Of a stretch of 21,851 nucleotides of DNA, positions 21,075 to 21,851 are shown one piece after another. Within the stretch, counting starts at the first letter, position 1; each line of letters begins with the position of its first letter. Origin of the DNA: Lachnospiraceae bacterium UBA3386. Lineage in GTDB: Bacteria > Bacillota > Clostridia > Lachnospirales > Lachnospiraceae. The position numbers and the translations under genes were made by a program. The stretch is taken from contig DEPS01000109.1 of assembly GCA_002358875.1 (NCBI GenBank), positions 1 through 21,851 of the forward strand, in the 5' to 3' direction. The notes beneath the pieces are model-generated. The model ran no database searches and was not told where the DNA came from. It saw nothing but the letters and a program-made list of their open reading frames with translations.

Positions 21075-21851
21075 ACCGGGCGGTGCTTCTGGTCACGGTG
21101 GCCAGAAGTTTCATCAGGACAGCGAACAGGCCAAGCTCCACAAATCCAAGCTCCGCATGGAGAGCCGGGAGGAAAAGCTGGGCAAGGCCCGTGATCGGCT
21201 GGTCGCACAGAAGCCGCCCAAGAAACCCGGCCCCGTGAAGCGGGCAGGCCGGGTGGCCGGGGCCGAGGCCCATGCCTTTGTGCATGGGAAAATCTATCAG
21301 GAGGAGCATGACAACGTAGGCGTGGAGGGCGGTCACTTTGTCGAGCGTTCCGGGGAGGCTGCCCTCCACTATGGTAAACGCAAGGTGAAACAGGCCGTCC
21401 GGGAGCACCCGGCCAAGGCTGCCGCCCGCGCCGAGTCCCGGTATATCAAGGCCACGGCGGATTACAACGCCCGCAAGTTTGCCCAAGAACAGCCCGAGAC
21501 CGCTAAAAGCGCCGCCAGGATGTGGCATAAGCACAAGCTGAAGCGGGAGTATCAGAAGCGGGCGCGGGAAACCGCCAAGCAGAGCGCCAAGGCTGCCGAA
21601 AAAACGGCAGTCACCACGGAAAAGCTGGCCGCCCAAACGGTGGCCTTTGCCAAGCGGCATCCCGTGGGATCGCTCCTTGCGCTGGGCTGTGTGCTCCTGC
21701 TTCTGCTGATGCAGTCGTGTATGTCCTCGATGGTGACGGTGGGCAACGGCCTTGTGGGTGCGGTGGCCGCCAGCACCTACAAGGCGGAGGATGCGGATAT
21801 GCTGGGGGCCGAGGCCGACTATTGCGGTCTGGAGGACGAGCTTCAAGACTA
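21055..21851 (+). CDS. CD1108-family conjugative-element protein, N-terminal part
   Basis: The frame opens with ATG at 21055 and stays open to the window end, giving 265 visible residues. It is very basic at first, with KPPKKPGPVKRAGRVAGAEA near 53-72, has many Ala/Lys-rich helices, and then a membrane segment at about 204-222 (VGSLLALGCVLLLLLMQSC). This is the characteristic N-terminal half of CD1108-family proteins of Tn1549/CTn-type elements, whose C-terminal half is usually an NlpC/P60 or lysozyme-like wall hydrolase used in conjugation. It overlaps the preceding frame by 20 bases, as the end of a VirB4-type gene would. The ribosome site is poor, suggesting translational coupling. Codon use is more GC-rich than in P1-P3. 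Confidence 0.85.
   Translation, partial: MENRQSRPGGASGHGGQKFHQDSEQAKLHKSKLRMESREEKLGKARDRLVAQKPPKKPGPVKRAGRVAGAEAHAFVHGKIYQEEHDNVGVEGGHFVERSGEAALHYGKRKVKQAVREHPAKAAARAESRYIKATADYNARKFAQEQPETAKSAARMWHKHKLKREYQKRARETAKQSAKAAEKTAVTTEKLAAQTVAFAKRHPVGSLLALGCVLLLLLMQSCMSSMVTVGNGLVGAVAASTYKAEDADMLGAEADYCGLEDELQD

Noticed and set aside
20917..21846. 309-codon minus-strand frame at the right end
   Set aside because: It is antisense to the CD1108-family gene, whose basic start, Ala/Lys helices and membrane segment are characteristic.

Overview
The window looks like DNA from a gut-type Clostridia (Oscillospirales/Lachnospirales-like) genome or metagenome contig. The reasons are a fairly GC-rich Firmicutes coding style with strong AGGAGG-type ribosome sites, a phage replication module of the kind common in these bacteria, and a right-hand gene of the CD1108 family carried by Tn1549/CTn-type conjugative elements. 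No rRNA, tRNA, CRISPR array or complete transposase was seen.

Positions 1-16003 are one nearly continuous minus-strand phage (prophage or phage-like element) module. In transcription order it holds a sigma-like regulator, a DUF4406 protein, two small proteins, a DUF2800 PD-(D/E)XK nuclease, a DUF2815 ssDNA-binding protein, a small protein, a DUF932 protein, a small membrane protein, a family A DNA polymerase, a Bro-N/KilAC antirepressor, a VapE-type primase-helicase, a VRR-NUC nuclease, a sigma-like protein, an SNF2 helicase, a small protein and an ArpU/RinA-like late regulator. After a terminator come a MazF-like toxin, an S-adenosylmethionine synthetase and an HNH nuclease, which normally lies next to the terminase genes. 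Most neighbours overlap or nearly touch, so translation is probably coupled. Structured RNA elements interrupt the operon at 8778-8848, 12395-12420 and 15080-15229, and an iteron-like, strand-biased gap at 5171-5622 next to the primase is a candidate replication origin.

Positions 16004-16230 are a divergent control region with an extended -10 promoter and 9-bp direct repeats. Rightward from it runs a compact plus-strand operon: three unrecognised proteins (called P1, P2 and P3 here), an excisionase-type helix-turn-helix protein, an RloC/PrrC-like AAA_13 ATPase, and the first part of a type I restriction-modification hsdM. P1, P2 and P3 share a short glycine-rich motif, and P2 and P3 also share a diverged domain of about 115 residues. 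This suggests partner proteins of an undescribed, probably defensive system. The function is inferred.

Near 21030-21055 hsdM breaks off and the reading frame runs into the start of a CD1108-family conjugative-element gene that leaves the window. This is either a real recombination or insertion scar or an assembly chimera. The phage integrase, CI-type repressor and structural genes are not in the window.
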